Source: Bacillus aerolatus | GTDB taxonomy: Bacteria; Bacillota; Bacilli; Bacillales; Domibacillaceae | DNA length: 64,000 nucleotides | Direction: 5' to 3' | Assembly: GCF_009183655.1 (NCBI RefSeq) | Contig: NZ_WEIO01000008.1 | Location: 62,001-126,000 of the forward strand | Shown here: in pieces, positions 52,604 to 61,388 of the stretch | How positions within the stretch are numbered: the stretch's first letter is position 1 | Layout of the letters: each line of letters opens with the position of its first letter | The notes under the pieces: model-generated | The model's database searches: none | What the model was told of the DNA's origin: nothing | What the model saw: the letters and a program-made list of their open reading frames with translations, nothing else | Made by a program: the position numbers and the translations under genes

Positions 52604-54061
52604 TTAATAACGAGCGGTCATCATCTTTTTACGCGTGTAAAACTCTACTCCATCTTTGCCATTCGCATGGAGATCGCCGTAGAATGAATTTTTGTAGCCG
52701 GAGAATGGGAAGAAAGCCATTGGAGCCGGCACTCCTAAATTAATGCCGAGCATGCCGGCGTCAATTTCTTCGCGGAATTCCCGAATAGCTTTCGCGCTGT
52801 CTGTATAAAGACAAGCTCCATTCGCAAACTCAGATTCATTCGTGATTTCAATTGCCTCTTGAAGACTTTCAGCACGGACGATGGAAAGCACAGGGGCAAA
52901 AATTTCATCCTGCCAAATTTTCATATTCGTTTTCACATAGTCGAAAATGGTTGGGCCAACAAAATAGCCTTGCTCATTTTCGCCTTCTTTTCTGCCATCG
53001 CGAACAAGTACGGCTCCTTCTTCTTCACCACTGTCAATGTACTTAATCGTCCGTTCTTTATGAGCTTCACGGATGACAGGTCCTAGAAACACGTCTTTCT
53101 CCATCCCATTGCCCATTTTTATTTCATCCGCTTTTTGCTTCAGGCGGCTGACTAATTTATCAGCGATATCTCCGACAGCTACAACAACAGAGGCAGCCAT
53201 GCAGCGTTCACCTGCTGATCCGAAAGCGGCGCTTGTAATGTTTGCTGCTGCGTTTTCTAAATCCGCATCCGGCATAACGATCGAATGGTTTTTTGCCCCG
53301 GCGAGTGCCTGTACTCTTTTGCCATTGGCCGCGGCTGTTTTGTAAATGTATTCGGCCACAGGTTGTGAACCGACGAATGAAACAGCTTTTACATCTTTGT
53401 GCTCAAGAATCCTGTTCACAACATCGTGAGCGCCGTGAACAATATTTAGAACGCCATCCGGAAGGCCAGCTTCTTTAAACAGCTCGGCTAAACGGTTCGC
53501 TAAAAGAGGCGTACGTTCAGATGGCTTCAATACGAAAGTATTGCCGCAAGCAATGGCGAGCGGGAACATCCAGCACGGGACCATCATCGGGAAGTTAAAT
53601 GGTGTGATGCCGCCGACTACACCGATCGGATAGCGGTACATCCCAGATTCGATGCCTGCAGCAATATCGGGCAGCTGGCTGCCCATCATTAACGTAGGAG
53701 CTCCAGCGGCGAATTCCACGCATTCGATGCCGCGCTGAACTTCTCCATATGCTTCGTTATAGCTTTTTCCATTTTCAAGTGTGACAATCTGAGCGAGCTC
53801 TTCCCAGTGCTCCACCAGCAGCTGCTGATAACGGAACAACATGCGGGCGCGCTGCGGGACAGCCACTTTCTTCCATGTTTGAAATGCTTCCCTAGCGGCT
53901 GCTACTGCCTGATCAACGTCCTCTCTCGTAGAAACTGCGAGTCTGGCAATCACTTCATCTGTCGCCGGATTGGGAACTTCCTCTATTTTCTGACTGACTG
54001 ATTCTGTCCATTGTCCATTGATAAAGTTTTTCACTGTTTTTACTTCTTTTGTGACTACCAT
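52604..54061 (-). CDS. mmsA: CoA-acylating methylmalonate/malonate-semialdehyde dehydrogenase, 485 aa
   Basis: This aldehyde dehydrogenase of the MMSDH branch has [12 protein letters not shown] at the start, [20 protein letters not shown], the catalytic Cys in [17 protein letters not shown], and [20 protein letters not shown] near the end. It converts malonate semialdehyde to acetyl-CoA and CO2 (or methylmalonate semialdehyde to propionyl-CoA) with NAD and CoA. The start was set at ATG 54061 behind AGGAGG; the length then equals B. subtilis MmsA. The aminotransferase follows. A cre site lies 56 bp upstream. Confidence 0.93.
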   Translation of the reverse strand: MVVTKEVKTVKNFINGQWTESVSQKIEEVPNPATDEVIARLAVSTREDVDQAVAAAREAFQTWKKVAVPQRARMLFRYQQLLVEHWEELAQIVTLENGKSYNEAYGEVQRGIECVEFAAGAPTLMMGSQLPDIAAGIESGMYRYPIGVVGGITPFNFPMMVPCWMFPLAIACGNTFVLKPSERTPLLANRLAELFKEAGLPDGVLNIVHGAHDVVNRILEHKDVKAVSFVGSQPVAEYIYKTAAANGKRVQALAGAKNHSIVMPDADLENAAANITSAAFGSAGERCMAASVVVAVGDIADKLVSRLKQKADEIKMGNGMEKDVFLGPVIREAHKERTIKYIDSGEEEGAVLVRDGRKEGENEQGYFVGPTIFDYVKTNMKIWQDEIFAPVLSIVRAESLQEAIEITNESEFANGACLYTDSAKAIREFREEIDAGMLGINLGVPAPMAFFPFSGYKNSFYGDLHANGKDGVEFYTRKKMMTARY

Positions 54062-54116
54062 TATAAAACCTCCTGAAAGTTTTTTAGCTACCTTAATAGT
54101 TTTATTATATTCTCGT

Positions 54117-54132
54117 TGGATAACGCTTTCAT
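54117..54132 (-). promoter_or_regulatory. cre (CcpA) site upstream of mmsA
   Basis: ATGAAAGCGTTATCCA on the minus strand matches the cre consensus WTGNAANCGNWNNCAW with one mismatch. Confidence 0.6.
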
Positions 54133-54268
54133 TAGACACATAGTAAAAACATTCGGAACATTATGATACATTATGGATGATCTTCCTCTCTTCCCCTTAC
54201 GTTGTGTCCTTTGTTAGAAAGATATAGTTGAAAAAGATCAATTAATTGTAGCTCTACATTTAATCTTT

Positions 54269-54504
54269 AAATAAAAGGCTCTTTTCTAAGAGATTGTTGC
54301 TTTTAAAACGAAAACTGTTAAAGGTTGATTGGAGCGGAAGTGCGAGACTCCTGCGGGAATAGCGGGACAGGCGAGACCCCACAGGCGTTTACGCCGAGGA
54401 GGCTCACCGCCCGCCCCGCTCTAATAGAGCAACTCTCGCTGCAATCAACCACACCGCACTACTTGGTAAATAGCAACAAATTTTGCGAAAACAGCCAAAT
54501 AAAA
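54269..54504. mobile_element. MITE-like element, copy 2 (220 bp plus 8-bp target duplications)
   Basis: The element spans 54277..54496 (GGCTCTTTTC... to ...AAAACAGCC) and is flanked by perfect direct repeats AAATAAAA (54269..54276, 54497..54504). The GC-rich core carries complementary GGTGAG/CTCACC segments. It is about 96% identical to the inverse of copy 3 at 61390..61609. It contains no gene; the open frames through it are an effect of high GC. Confidence 0.88.
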
Positions 54505-54601
54505 AAAGGAGTTTCAAGCATAGGCCTCAAATATATATGTTATGCATTTATGAGCTTACGTGCGAGCGGAGACCGTTTTCCAAAAAACATTATAAAAAAC
54601 A

Positions 54602-54617
54602 ATGTAAGCGCTTTTAA
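54602..54617 (+). promoter_or_regulatory. cre-like sequence upstream of the ADP-ribosyltransferase-like gene
   Basis: ATGTAAGCGCTTTTAA matches the cre consensus with one mismatch. It lies about 80 bp before the start at 54696. Confidence 0.3.
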
Positions 54618-54695
54618 AATTTTTCTCTACGTGCCTAACAATCTTTCAATTCTCTTGTGATAACGCAATCAACACTTATAAAGGGAGGGTTCAAA

Positions 54696-55271
54696 TTGGA
54701 AAGAAGTGCTTACCGAGGAGTCAGCTACAAAGAAGCAAGAACCGTAATCCACACCCAAAAATATGAACGCAATGAATCAAGAGCCTTTAATAATGGAGTT
54801 GCCGCCCGATCTTCATTTGGACCGGGTGTTTATCTCATTAATGACCTGGAGCTGGCTGCGCAATATGCATTTTGCCACGCTGAAGTGGAAGAAGAAGAGA
54901 TAGCCGTCGTCCTTAATCAAAAGATCACTTTTAAAAACCCTTTTATTTTGAATTACCAATTTAGTGAAACCCGATTACGGAAGGAAGCTTTGCGCTGGAA
55001 GTACACCGGAAGTCATTTCCCCGCCAATAGAATCGCCAACAACCACTTAGAACTTTCCAAACAAATAGGAAATGATATAAGAGAATACCTTTTAGCCCGT
55101 TCACATGATGGTATTATTTATCATATTGATGATGAAATTATTTATTACGTTTTATATAACCAGGAAAAACAGCTTAAAGATATAGATGTGGAATTAGTAT
55201 TTAATATTAACGGCTCAGAAAAAAACGTGTCATCAGCTATATATAGCATCTCCAAAATTAAACATAATTAA
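54696..55271 (+). CDS. ADP-ribosyltransferase-like protein, 191 aa
   Basis: The pattern fits the ADP-ribosyltransferase superfamily: an early SAYRGVSY, the central SSFGPGVYLINDLELAAQYA (NAD-binding G-x-Y and A-x-x-YA helix), and the C-terminal HDGIIYHID followed by YYVLYNQEKQLKDI, which resembles the YDGIIY...EYVVFNPEQI ending of phage and toxin members. The catalytic Glu usually before the last strand is not clear. The start was set at TTG 54696, 6 nt after AAAGGGAGGG. It sits beside a MITE, inside an otherwise pyrimidine-catabolic region, and looks acquired. Confidence 0.6.
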   Translation: MERSAYRGVSYKEARTVIHTQKYERNESRAFNNGVAARSSFGPGVYLINDLELAAQYAFCHAEVEEEEIAVVLNQKITFKNPFILNYQFSETRLRKEALRWKYTGSHFPANRIANNHLELSKQIGNDIREYLLARSHDGIIYHIDDEIIYYVLYNQEKQLKDIDVELVFNINGSEKNVSSAIYSISKIKHN

Positions 55272-55310
55272 TGAATCTTCCCTAGTGTTGTTTATAAGAC
55301 TATCTCCTAT

Positions 55311-55350
55311 AGAAAACCTTTCTTTGAAATAAATTAAAGAAAGGTTTTCT
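55311..55350. terminator. Long hairpin between convergent genes
   Basis: A perfect 15-bp inverted repeat (AGAAAACCTTTCTTT and its complement) with a 10-nt loop. It lies between the ADP-ribosyltransferase-like gene and the end of the pyrimidine operon and probably stops transcription from one or both sides. Confidence 0.6.
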
Positions 55351-55415
55351 GCGCTGCCAGGCAGAATGATGAATTATTTTCACATTTTTTGTCTCGCATC
55401 ATTTGACGCCAATAA

Positions 55416-55649
55416 TTAAATCAATTCTTTCTGTTGTGCAATGATTAAATTAGAAAAATATTTACGCGTATCTGCCGTTAAAATGTGAAGTTCTATTTTC
55501 TCTTCGATATCATTCAAATCCAGCTTTGAACGTTCAAATGTTAGATAAGCACCGCTTAGATCTTCACGAACAGCCGTGATTGTGTACCCTTTTTCGTATA
55601 ACTCATCAATTTTCTTTTTTTCTTCTAAAAATTCCGCGTAAGATGACAT
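55416..55649 (-). CDS. Hypothetical small protein at the end of the pre/hyd operon, 77 aa
   Basis: I do not recognise this protein. It is charged and helical (FLEEKKKIDELYEKGYTITAV, DLNDIEEKIELHIL) with a middle strand region REDLSGAYLTFER. The ribosome site GAGGAGG precedes the ATG. It begins 48 bp after the dihydropyrimidinase stop and is the last gene before the hairpin at 55311..55350, so it is probably the fourth gene of the preT-preA-hydA transcript. Its role is unknown. Confidence 0.65.
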   Translation of the reverse strand: MSSYAEFLEEKKKIDELYEKGYTITAVREDLSGAYLTFERSKLDLNDIEEKIELHILTADTRKYFSNLIIAQQKELI

Positions 55650-55697
55650 TTTTCTATCCTCCTCACTAATGAATTTATTGATCCGTTCATTCGGCTA

Positions 55698-57107
55698 TTA
55701 AAATACTTTTTCAGCTATTTTAGCCTGGCTTTCAAAACGTTTTCTTTTCAGATATTGCCCTGTTCCTCGTTTGCCAACAAATTCTTTTTCACGAATGACA
55801 AATTCGCCGCGTGATAAAACTGAAATTGGTTCCCCTGTAATCTTCATGCCTTCGAATGCACTGTAGTCGACATTCATATGGTGCGTCTCAGCGGACAAAA
55901 CTCTTTCTTTATTCGGATCAAAAATAACAATATCCGCGTCGCTGCCAACGGCAATTGTTCCTTTTTGCGGGAATAACCCAAATAGCTTAGCAATTCTTGT
56001 TGAGACGATATCAACAAATTGATTAATAGATATCCGGCCTTTTTTTACGCCTTCCGAAAATAAAATACTAAAACGGTCCTCTATTATCGGGCCCCCGTTC
56101 GGTATTTTTGTGAAATCGCCCAATCCTAACTCTTTTTGGCTTTTAAAATTAAACGAGCACTGGTCCGAGCCAAGTGTCTGTAACTGACCGGTCTTTAACG
56201 CATTCCATAATACTTCCTGGTTCCACTTTTCACGGAGAGGAGGAGACCATACATACTTGGCCCCTTCAAAATTCGGCTTCTCTAAATAGGACTGATCCAA
56301 TACGAGATATTGCGGACATGTTTCTCCCCAAACTTGATAGCCTTTTTTTCGGGCCTCTTCAATTTTTTCTACAGCTTCAGCGCAGGACACATGCACAACA
56401 TACAACTGGGAATCAGCAAGTCCCGTTAACTGAGCTGCTCTTCCGGTAGCTTCTCCTTCTACTTCCGGGGGTCTTGTTAACGCATGATAGATCGGATCAG
56501 TATTGCCCTCTTTTAATGCTTTATTAACTAAAAAGTCAATGACATCCCCATTTTCAGCATGAACCATAACAAGAGCGCCATGCTCTTTCGCCGCTAAAAG
56601 CGTGCGGAACAATGTTTCATCATCGGCCTGAAAGACATTTTTATACGCCATGAATACTTTAAAAGATGTTATACCTTCTTCCTCAATTACTTGAGGTATT
56701 TCATTTAGTACATTCTCATTAACTTCACCGATCATGAGGTGAAAACCGTAATCAATAACAGCCTTGTTTTTTGATTTTTCATGCCATGTTTGAATAGAAT
56801 TTTTTAACGGCTCTCCTTTATTTGTTAAACAAAAATCAATCACAGTAGTGGTTCCCCCATAGGCTGCTGCAATAGTTCCCGTTTCAAAATCGTCACTTGT
56901 AACTGTCCCTCCAAATGGCATATCTAAATGGGTATGCGGGTCGACCCCTCCAGGAAATAAATAGGCTCCTTTAGCATCAATTACTTCATCAACATTTTTA
57001 CTTAAGTTATGACCGATAGCGGCGACTTTTCCATTTTCAATAAGGATATCTGCTTCATATTGATCTGTTGCAGTGACGACAGTTCCATTTTTAATTAATT
57101 TTTTCAT
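55698..57107 (-). CDS. hydA: Dihydropyrimidinase, 469 aa
   Basis: This is a cyclic amidohydrolase with a binuclear zinc site: HTHLDMPFGG (His-x-His), the carbamylated Lys in ITSFKVFMAYK, VMVHAENGD, YVVHVSCAEA and the Asp in LGSDQCSF. It opens dihydrouracil or dihydrothymine to N-carbamoyl-beta-alanine or its methyl homologue. It lies 49 bp after preA in the same direction, matching the order of the pathway. Its length and the GGTVTSDDFETGT segment are of the dihydropyrimidinase rather than allantoinase group. Confidence 0.94.
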   Translation of the reverse strand: MKKLIKNGTVVTATDQYEADILIENGKVAAIGHNLSKNVDEVIDAKGAYLFPGGVDPHTHLDMPFGGTVTSDDFETGTIAAAYGGTTTVIDFCLTNKGEPLKNSIQTWHEKSKNKAVIDYGFHLMIGEVNENVLNEIPQVIEEEGITSFKVFMAYKNVFQADDETLFRTLLAAKEHGALVMVHAENGDVIDFLVNKALKEGNTDPIYHALTRPPEVEGEATGRAAQLTGLADSQLYVVHVSCAEAVEKIEEARKKGYQVWGETCPQYLVLDQSYLEKPNFEGAKYVWSPPLREKWNQEVLWNALKTGQLQTLGSDQCSFNFKSQKELGLGDFTKIPNGGPIIEDRFSILFSEGVKKGRISINQFVDIVSTRIAKLFGLFPQKGTIAVGSDADIVIFDPNKERVLSAETHHMNVDYSAFEGMKITGEPISVLSRGEFVIREKEFVGKRGTGQYLKRKRFESQAKIAEKVF

Positions 57108-57156
57108 TAATCATTTATCCTCCCTTTAAAAAATAGTGCAAGTCATTTCTACAGAT

Positions 57157-58425
57157 CTATGAATTACAGATAGGCAGTTTGATCGCTTCTTGACGCTGGT
57201 TCCAAGTCATCGGTTCCCCATTTGGAATTTCTACCATACTAATAGCACCGTCCACCGGACAAACAATTGAGCATAGATTACACCCTACGCAATCTTCTTC
57301 CCGTACTTCAAGATACGCGTTGCCATTTTCTGATGTCAGCATATCGATACATTGGTGAGAGGTATCCTCACAGGCGATATGACACTTATTGCAATTTATA
57401 CAAACATCATTATTAATGCGGGCAACCACTTTATAATTTAGATCCAGATGACCCCAATCAGAGTATTTTTCAACCGATTGGCCAATAAGGCCGGCAACTG
57501 ACTCAATCCCCTTGTCGTCAAGATAATTATTCAGCCCATCCACCATATCCTCGACAATACTGAAGCCATGATGCATTGCAGCTGTACACACTTGAATGCT
57601 TCCTGCTCCCATAAGCATAAATTCCACTGCATCTTTCCATGTGGACACCCCACCCATTCCTGAAATCGGTACATTAATTTCAGGGTTGCGTGCACACTCG
57701 GCTACCATATTCAAAGCGATCGGTTTAACTGCCGGTCCGCAATAGCCGCCATGGGCCCCTTTTCCTGCGACATTCGGAATGGTCTTCCACGTATCGATAT
57801 CCACTCCGGCTAAGCTGTTAATTGTGTTGATCATACTTACAGCATCTGCTCCGCCCTGTACAGCTGCATAAGCTGTTGCGGTAATATCAGTAATATTTGG
57901 AGTCAATTTCACAATAACCGGCACCTTTGCCGCTTCCTTCGCCCAATAAGTTTGCTTTTCGACCAGTTCAGGCACCTGTCCGGAAGCAGACCCCATACCG
58001 CGTTCTGCCATTCCATGCGGGCAGCCGAAATTTAGTTCAAAGCCATCCACGCCAACATCCTGCACTTTTTTTACGATTTCATGCCATTTTTCCTGTTTAG
58101 GTTCAACCATTAGGGAAGCAATAACGGCGTGATTCGGAAACTTCTTTTTTGTTTCATATATCTCTTGCAAATTCACTTCAAGCGGCCGGTCAGTAATTAA
58201 TTCAATATTGTTAAACCCGACAACGCGCTGGCCGTTAAAATGAGTCCCGGCAAATCGGGAAGATACATTTAAAATGGGTTCCCCTAAGGTTTTCCACACC
58301 GCTCCTCCCCAGCCTGCTTCAAAAGCCCGCTGCACTTGATATCCTGAATTTGTTGGCGGAGCAGAAGCAAGCCAAAAAGGGTTGGGTGCTTTAATGCCGG
58401 CAAAGTTTACACGTAAGTCTGCCAT
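57157..58425 (-). CDS. preA: NAD-dependent dihydropyrimidine dehydrogenase subunit PreA, 422 aa
   Basis: An FMN-binding TIM barrel of the dihydroorotate-dehydrogenase type (INPFWLASAPPTN-like start, NFGCPHGMAERGMGSASGQ, VKLTPNITDI, GGADAVSMINT) is followed by two C-terminal 4Fe-4S motifs (CINCNKCHIACEDTSHQC and CVGCNLCSIVCPV). PreA reduces uracil or thymine with electrons from PreT. The residue matching the mammalian active-site Cys appears to be Ser (GSASGQ). It lies 31 bp after preT. Confidence 0.94.
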   Translation of the reverse strand: MADLRVNFAGIKAPNPFWLASAPPTNSGYQVQRAFEAGWGGAVWKTLGEPILNVSSRFAGTHFNGQRVVGFNNIELITDRPLEVNLQEIYETKKKFPNHAVIASLMVEPKQEKWHEIVKKVQDVGVDGFELNFGCPHGMAERGMGSASGQVPELVEKQTYWAKEAAKVPVIVKLTPNITDITATAYAAVQGGADAVSMINTINSLAGVDIDTWKTIPNVAGKGAHGGYCGPAVKPIALNMVAECARNPEINVPISGMGGVSTWKDAVEFMLMGAGSIQVCTAAMHHGFSIVEDMVDGLNNYLDDKGIESVAGLIGQSVEKYSDWGHLDLNYKVVARINNDVCINCNKCHIACEDTSHQCIDMLTSENGNAYLEVREEDCVGCNLCSIVCPVDGAISMVEIPNGEPMTWNQRQEAIKLPICNS

Positions 58426-58456
58426 TCAAATTCCTCCTGCCTTAAATATAATTTAA

Positions 58457-59842
58457 TTACACGCTTTCAAGTGTGGCCTCATCAGTAATCAGTTGTTTAT
58501 GAATAGCATAAGCTGTCAATTTCCCTTGTTGCGCAGCGGTAACCACCATTGCATCTCCCTGACCATCACCAAAGATGACATCACCTGCTGCATATACTTT
58601 TGGATTAGATGTTTGATGTGTGTTCATATCGATCTTTACGACCCCTCTGTTATGCTCTAATCCAAGCTCTTCAATTAAATTGACATAGCGGGTTTGACCG
58701 ATGGCTTTTATAACCGCATCCACTTCCATACTAAACTCAGATCCAGCAACTGGAGTTGGACGACGGCGTCCCGAGTCATCCGGCTCTCCCAGCTCCATAC
58801 GGACACATTCTAAAGCCTTGACATGACCAGCCTTATCTTTAATAATTTTTATTGGCTGTGTCAGCCACCTAAACTCAACTCCATCTTGCTTGGCAAATTC
58901 ATACTCAAACTCATAGGCTGTCATTTCCGACTCTGTCCGGCGATAGATCATTTTCACATCGCCTGCCCCTAAACGAACAGAGCATGTCGCGGCATCAATA
59001 GCCGTATTCCCAGCTCCGATCACGACAATTTTTTTCCCGATAAACTGCTGATCAAGAGGAGGCGTTTTTGTATTTTCTACAAAGTCAATGGCATCAAATA
59101 CTCCTTCTGCCTCTTCCCCTTCAATGCCCAGCATAGGAACTTTAGACATCCCTGCGGCTAAAACAACGGCATCAAAGTTATTCATCACTTCTTCTACCGG
59201 TATGTCTCTTCCGACCTTTGTATTTGTATGAATTTTCACACCTAACTTTTCAACTTGCTCTACTTCCCACAACGAAATTTCCTGAGGCAGCCGGAAAGAA
59301 ACGATGCCGTGGGTATCTAATCCCCCAGCTTTTTCTTTCGCTTCAAAAATAGTCACTTCGTATCCAAGACGAGCCAGCTCACGTGCTGCCGATAATCCCG
59401 CAGGTCCTCCGCCGATGATACCCACACTTTTGCCATTCGCTTCACCGGCTTGGAATAATTGTTCACTATTTTGGATTGCCCAGTTCGTTGCATGGCGCTG
59501 TAAGTTGCCAATCATAATCGGCAGAGAAGCATTATTTAATACACAGGCACCTTCACACAATTCTTCCGTAGGGCAGACGCGTGCGCAGCTGGCTCCTACC
59601 GGATTCGCCTCCATAATGACCTTAGCGGAACCTTTTAAATTCCCAGAAGCAATCTTTTTAATAAAAGATGGGATATTAATTCCAGTTGGACAAGCTTTGA
59701 TACAGGGTGCGTCATAACAGTAAAGACAGCGATTTGATTCTTCAACCGCCTCCTTTGGTGTTAAGGCAGGCTCAAATTCACTAAAGTTCTTCCTTAAATC
59801 TTTCAGGGAAATCTTTTTATCCTTTACTCTGTTTAAATGCAT
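58457..59842 (-). CDS. preT: NAD-dependent dihydropyrimidine dehydrogenase subunit PreT, 461 aa
   Basis: The protein has an N-terminal iron-sulfur region (CLYCYDAPCIKACPTGI and CARVCPTEELCEGAC), an FAD fold (IIGGGPAGLSAARELARLG) and an NAD fold (VVIGAGNTAIDAATC), as in the glutamate-synthase small-subunit family. PreT takes electrons from NADH and passes them to PreA. It heads the operon preT-preA-hydA. The start was set at ATG 59842 behind GAGGGGG; a longer frame adds nine unsupported residues. A perfect cre site lies 110 bp upstream. Confidence 0.93.
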   Translation of the reverse strand: MHLNRVKDKKISLKDLRKNFSEFEPALTPKEAVEESNRCLYCYDAPCIKACPTGINIPSFIKKIASGNLKGSAKVIMEANPVGASCARVCPTEELCEGACVLNNASLPIMIGNLQRHATNWAIQNSEQLFQAGEANGKSVGIIGGGPAGLSAARELARLGYEVTIFEAKEKAGGLDTHGIVSFRLPQEISLWEVEQVEKLGVKIHTNTKVGRDIPVEEVMNNFDAVVLAAGMSKVPMLGIEGEEAEGVFDAIDFVENTKTPPLDQQFIGKKIVVIGAGNTAIDAATCSVRLGAGDVKMIYRRTESEMTAYEFEYEFAKQDGVEFRWLTQPIKIIKDKAGHVKALECVRMELGEPDDSGRRRPTPVAGSEFSMEVDAVIKAIGQTRYVNLIEELGLEHNRGVVKIDMNTHQTSNPKVYAAGDVIFGDGQGDAMVVTAAQQGKLTAYAIHKQLITDEATLESV

Positions 59843-59951
59843 ACTTATCCCCCTCTCACTCTTTTCCATAGAGCTTAATTTCGCAGCTTCTTTAACTGGC
59901 TTCCTGACAATAAAATGTTTTACTTCTGCCTACAACAGACAAACAATCCTT

Positions 59952-59967
59952 TTGACAACGCTTTCAA
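59952..59967 (-). promoter_or_regulatory. cre (CcpA) site upstream of preT
   Basis: TTGAAAGCGTTGTCAA on the minus strand fits the cre consensus WTGNAANCGNWNNCAW at every position. It suggests glucose repression of pyrimidine catabolism. Confidence 0.75.
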
Positions 59968-60345
59968 AATTATTTTTTTACTAATCGCTAAGACTATAAA
60001 AATCTTTTTACTTGCGCTTCCCCTATTTACTCGCCTTTCTTACAAGTTAAATTCTGTGTTAAACCTTATAATTTTCTTAATATTCTTAAAATAGATATTA
60101 TGATATCAGTGTTAATTTGTCAATCGATTAATTGCTTTTATTTATATTATATTAATCAATTTTAAATAACACTCTAAAGTTATAATAACGGATTTTTTTA
60201 AGAAGTTATTTTTTCATTTTTTTATTAATGATTGCATCTAGATATCTTATTTGTTAACTTAACTCATTTAAATTGCAAAAATGTTGTAAAATAAAAATAT
60301 CTCTTCATTTTTTAAGCCTCGCGAGAAAGAAAGGCGTGAAAGTTT
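59968..60345. other. AT-rich divergent intergenic region
   Basis: The stretch upstream of preT and of the 60346 gene is very A/T rich. It must hold both promoters, but I see no gene, hairpin or further clear motif. Confidence 0.4.
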
Positions 60346-60882
60346 TTGAAAAGAAACGATTTAGAATCCATGATAAAAAAATTAGAAGAAAAAATTAAAA
60401 ACCAGCAACAGCTTCTGCAAGATTTATATACGCAGTTAGAGGCATTAATTGAGCAAGAAAAAGAACGAGAGCAATATATATCTTCCAAGGAGATTATTGA
60501 TTTAGTTTTCAAGAAAATCGGCAAGAAAATTAATATGTCTACGATCAAACGCTGGGCGGACGAAGGTTATTTAGGCGAGGTCATTGATGAAAAAGAAAAG
60601 TTTTGGGCCTTACATGCCAAACAAGGAAAGAAACGATTTTTATATCCCAAAGCTTATGCATATACTTTTTTGCATGAGAAAGGCTACTTGTCCTCTGAAT
60701 TTGAAGTGCTTGACCGTGTGCTCGTAAATGCGCACGCAAACGAGCAGCCGATTATTGGAATTATCATTGATTCATGCTTAAACAAAGATCATTTTCAGTA
60801 CACGATTCAAATTGAAGGATCTTTCGACGTACTCAAAGATGTAGAAGAAAGCAAAATAAAAAGTGTCGAAGGAGCTGATTAG
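60346..60882 (+). CDS. Coiled-coil/helix-turn-helix protein, 178 aa
   Basis: The N-terminal 45 residues form a coiled coil (LESMIKKLEEKIKNQQQLLQ...). A helix-turn-helix follows: SSKEIIDLVFKKIGKKINMS then TIKRWADEGYLG, as in MerR- or excisionase-like proteins. A beta-rich C-terminal half (EQPIIGIIIDSCLN, YTIQIEGSF) ends the protein. I do not recognise the family. The TTG start at 60346 lies about 11 nt after GAAAGG. It is followed after 3 bp by the ribbon-helix-helix gene, so the two form a unit. Confidence 0.6.
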   Translation: MKRNDLESMIKKLEEKIKNQQQLLQDLYTQLEALIEQEKEREQYISSKEIIDLVFKKIGKKINMSTIKRWADEGYLGEVIDEKEKFWALHAKQGKKRFLYPKAYAYTFLHEKGYLSSEFEVLDRVLVNAHANEQPIIGIIIDSCLNKDHFQYTIQIEGSFDVLKDVEESKIKSVEGAD

Positions 60883-60885
60883 TTA

Positions 60886-61275
60886 ATGAAGGCAAAAATT
60901 CAACTTACCAATAACGTTCAAAACCAAGAAATAGCCCGAAAAATTAAACAATCCAATCAAGGCAAGAACAACTTGCTTGATATTTCATTTGAAAAAGACT
61001 TATCAAAAATTTTCTTTGAAGGAGAGTATATATGGATTCCTGATAAGTCCTGGTTTTCTAATGACATGCTAATAGAAGGCTATGCGAAAGAAGATGATGA
61101 TGGGTATGAAATAAGACCAAAGGATAAAGGCAAAACAATTAATCTTCACCTTGATGCCGAGCTAGTCGCTGAGCTGAATGAAATTAGAAATCATGTAATG
61201 AGTAAAACACAGCATGATATCATACTTGATCTGTTTAAAAAAGGGCTTGATCAATACAACAAAGAAAACCGCTGA
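60886..61275 (+). CDS. Putative ribbon-helix-helix protein, 129 aa
   Basis: The C-terminal 45 residues, KTINLHLDAELVAELNEIRN followed by HVMSKTQHDIILDLFKKGLDQY, resemble a ribbon-helix-helix DNA-binding domain (one strand, two helices, SKT-x-x-DII at the turn). The N-terminal part (IARKIKQSNQGKNNLLDISF, GEYIWIPDKSWF) is not recognised. The start lies 3 bp after the HTH gene and a terminator follows at 61353..61388. The pair sits next to a MITE and could be a DNA-maintenance or antitoxin-like module; this is only inference. Confidence 0.6.
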   Translation: MKAKIQLTNNVQNQEIARKIKQSNQGKNNLLDISFEKDLSKIFFEGEYIWIPDKSWFSNDMLIEGYAKEDDDGYEIRPKDKGKTINLHLDAELVAELNEIRNHVMSKTQHDIILDLFKKGLDQYNKENR

Positions 61276-61352
61276 AGTTTGTAACCCGCCAACAGTAAGT
61301 ACACAACAGCACTATACTCGTCCACTCCTATTTTTTCTAATACCTTTTCTTA

Positions 61353-61388
61353 ATAGGCCGTTCACTGTGGACAGGCCTACTTTTTTCT
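61353..61388 (+). terminator. Intrinsic terminator of the HTH/RHH pair
   Basis: The stem TAGGCCGTTCAC / GTGGACAGGCCTA, with one mismatch, is followed by CTTTTTTCTT. The T run merges with the target duplication of the adjacent MITE. Confidence 0.75.

Noticed and set aside
54325-54660. Open frame encoding a 111-residue Arg/Thr-rich protein, and its twin at 61337..61561
   Set aside because: Both frames run through the GC-rich MITE cores and share their translation only because the DNA is repeated; they lack ribosome sites.
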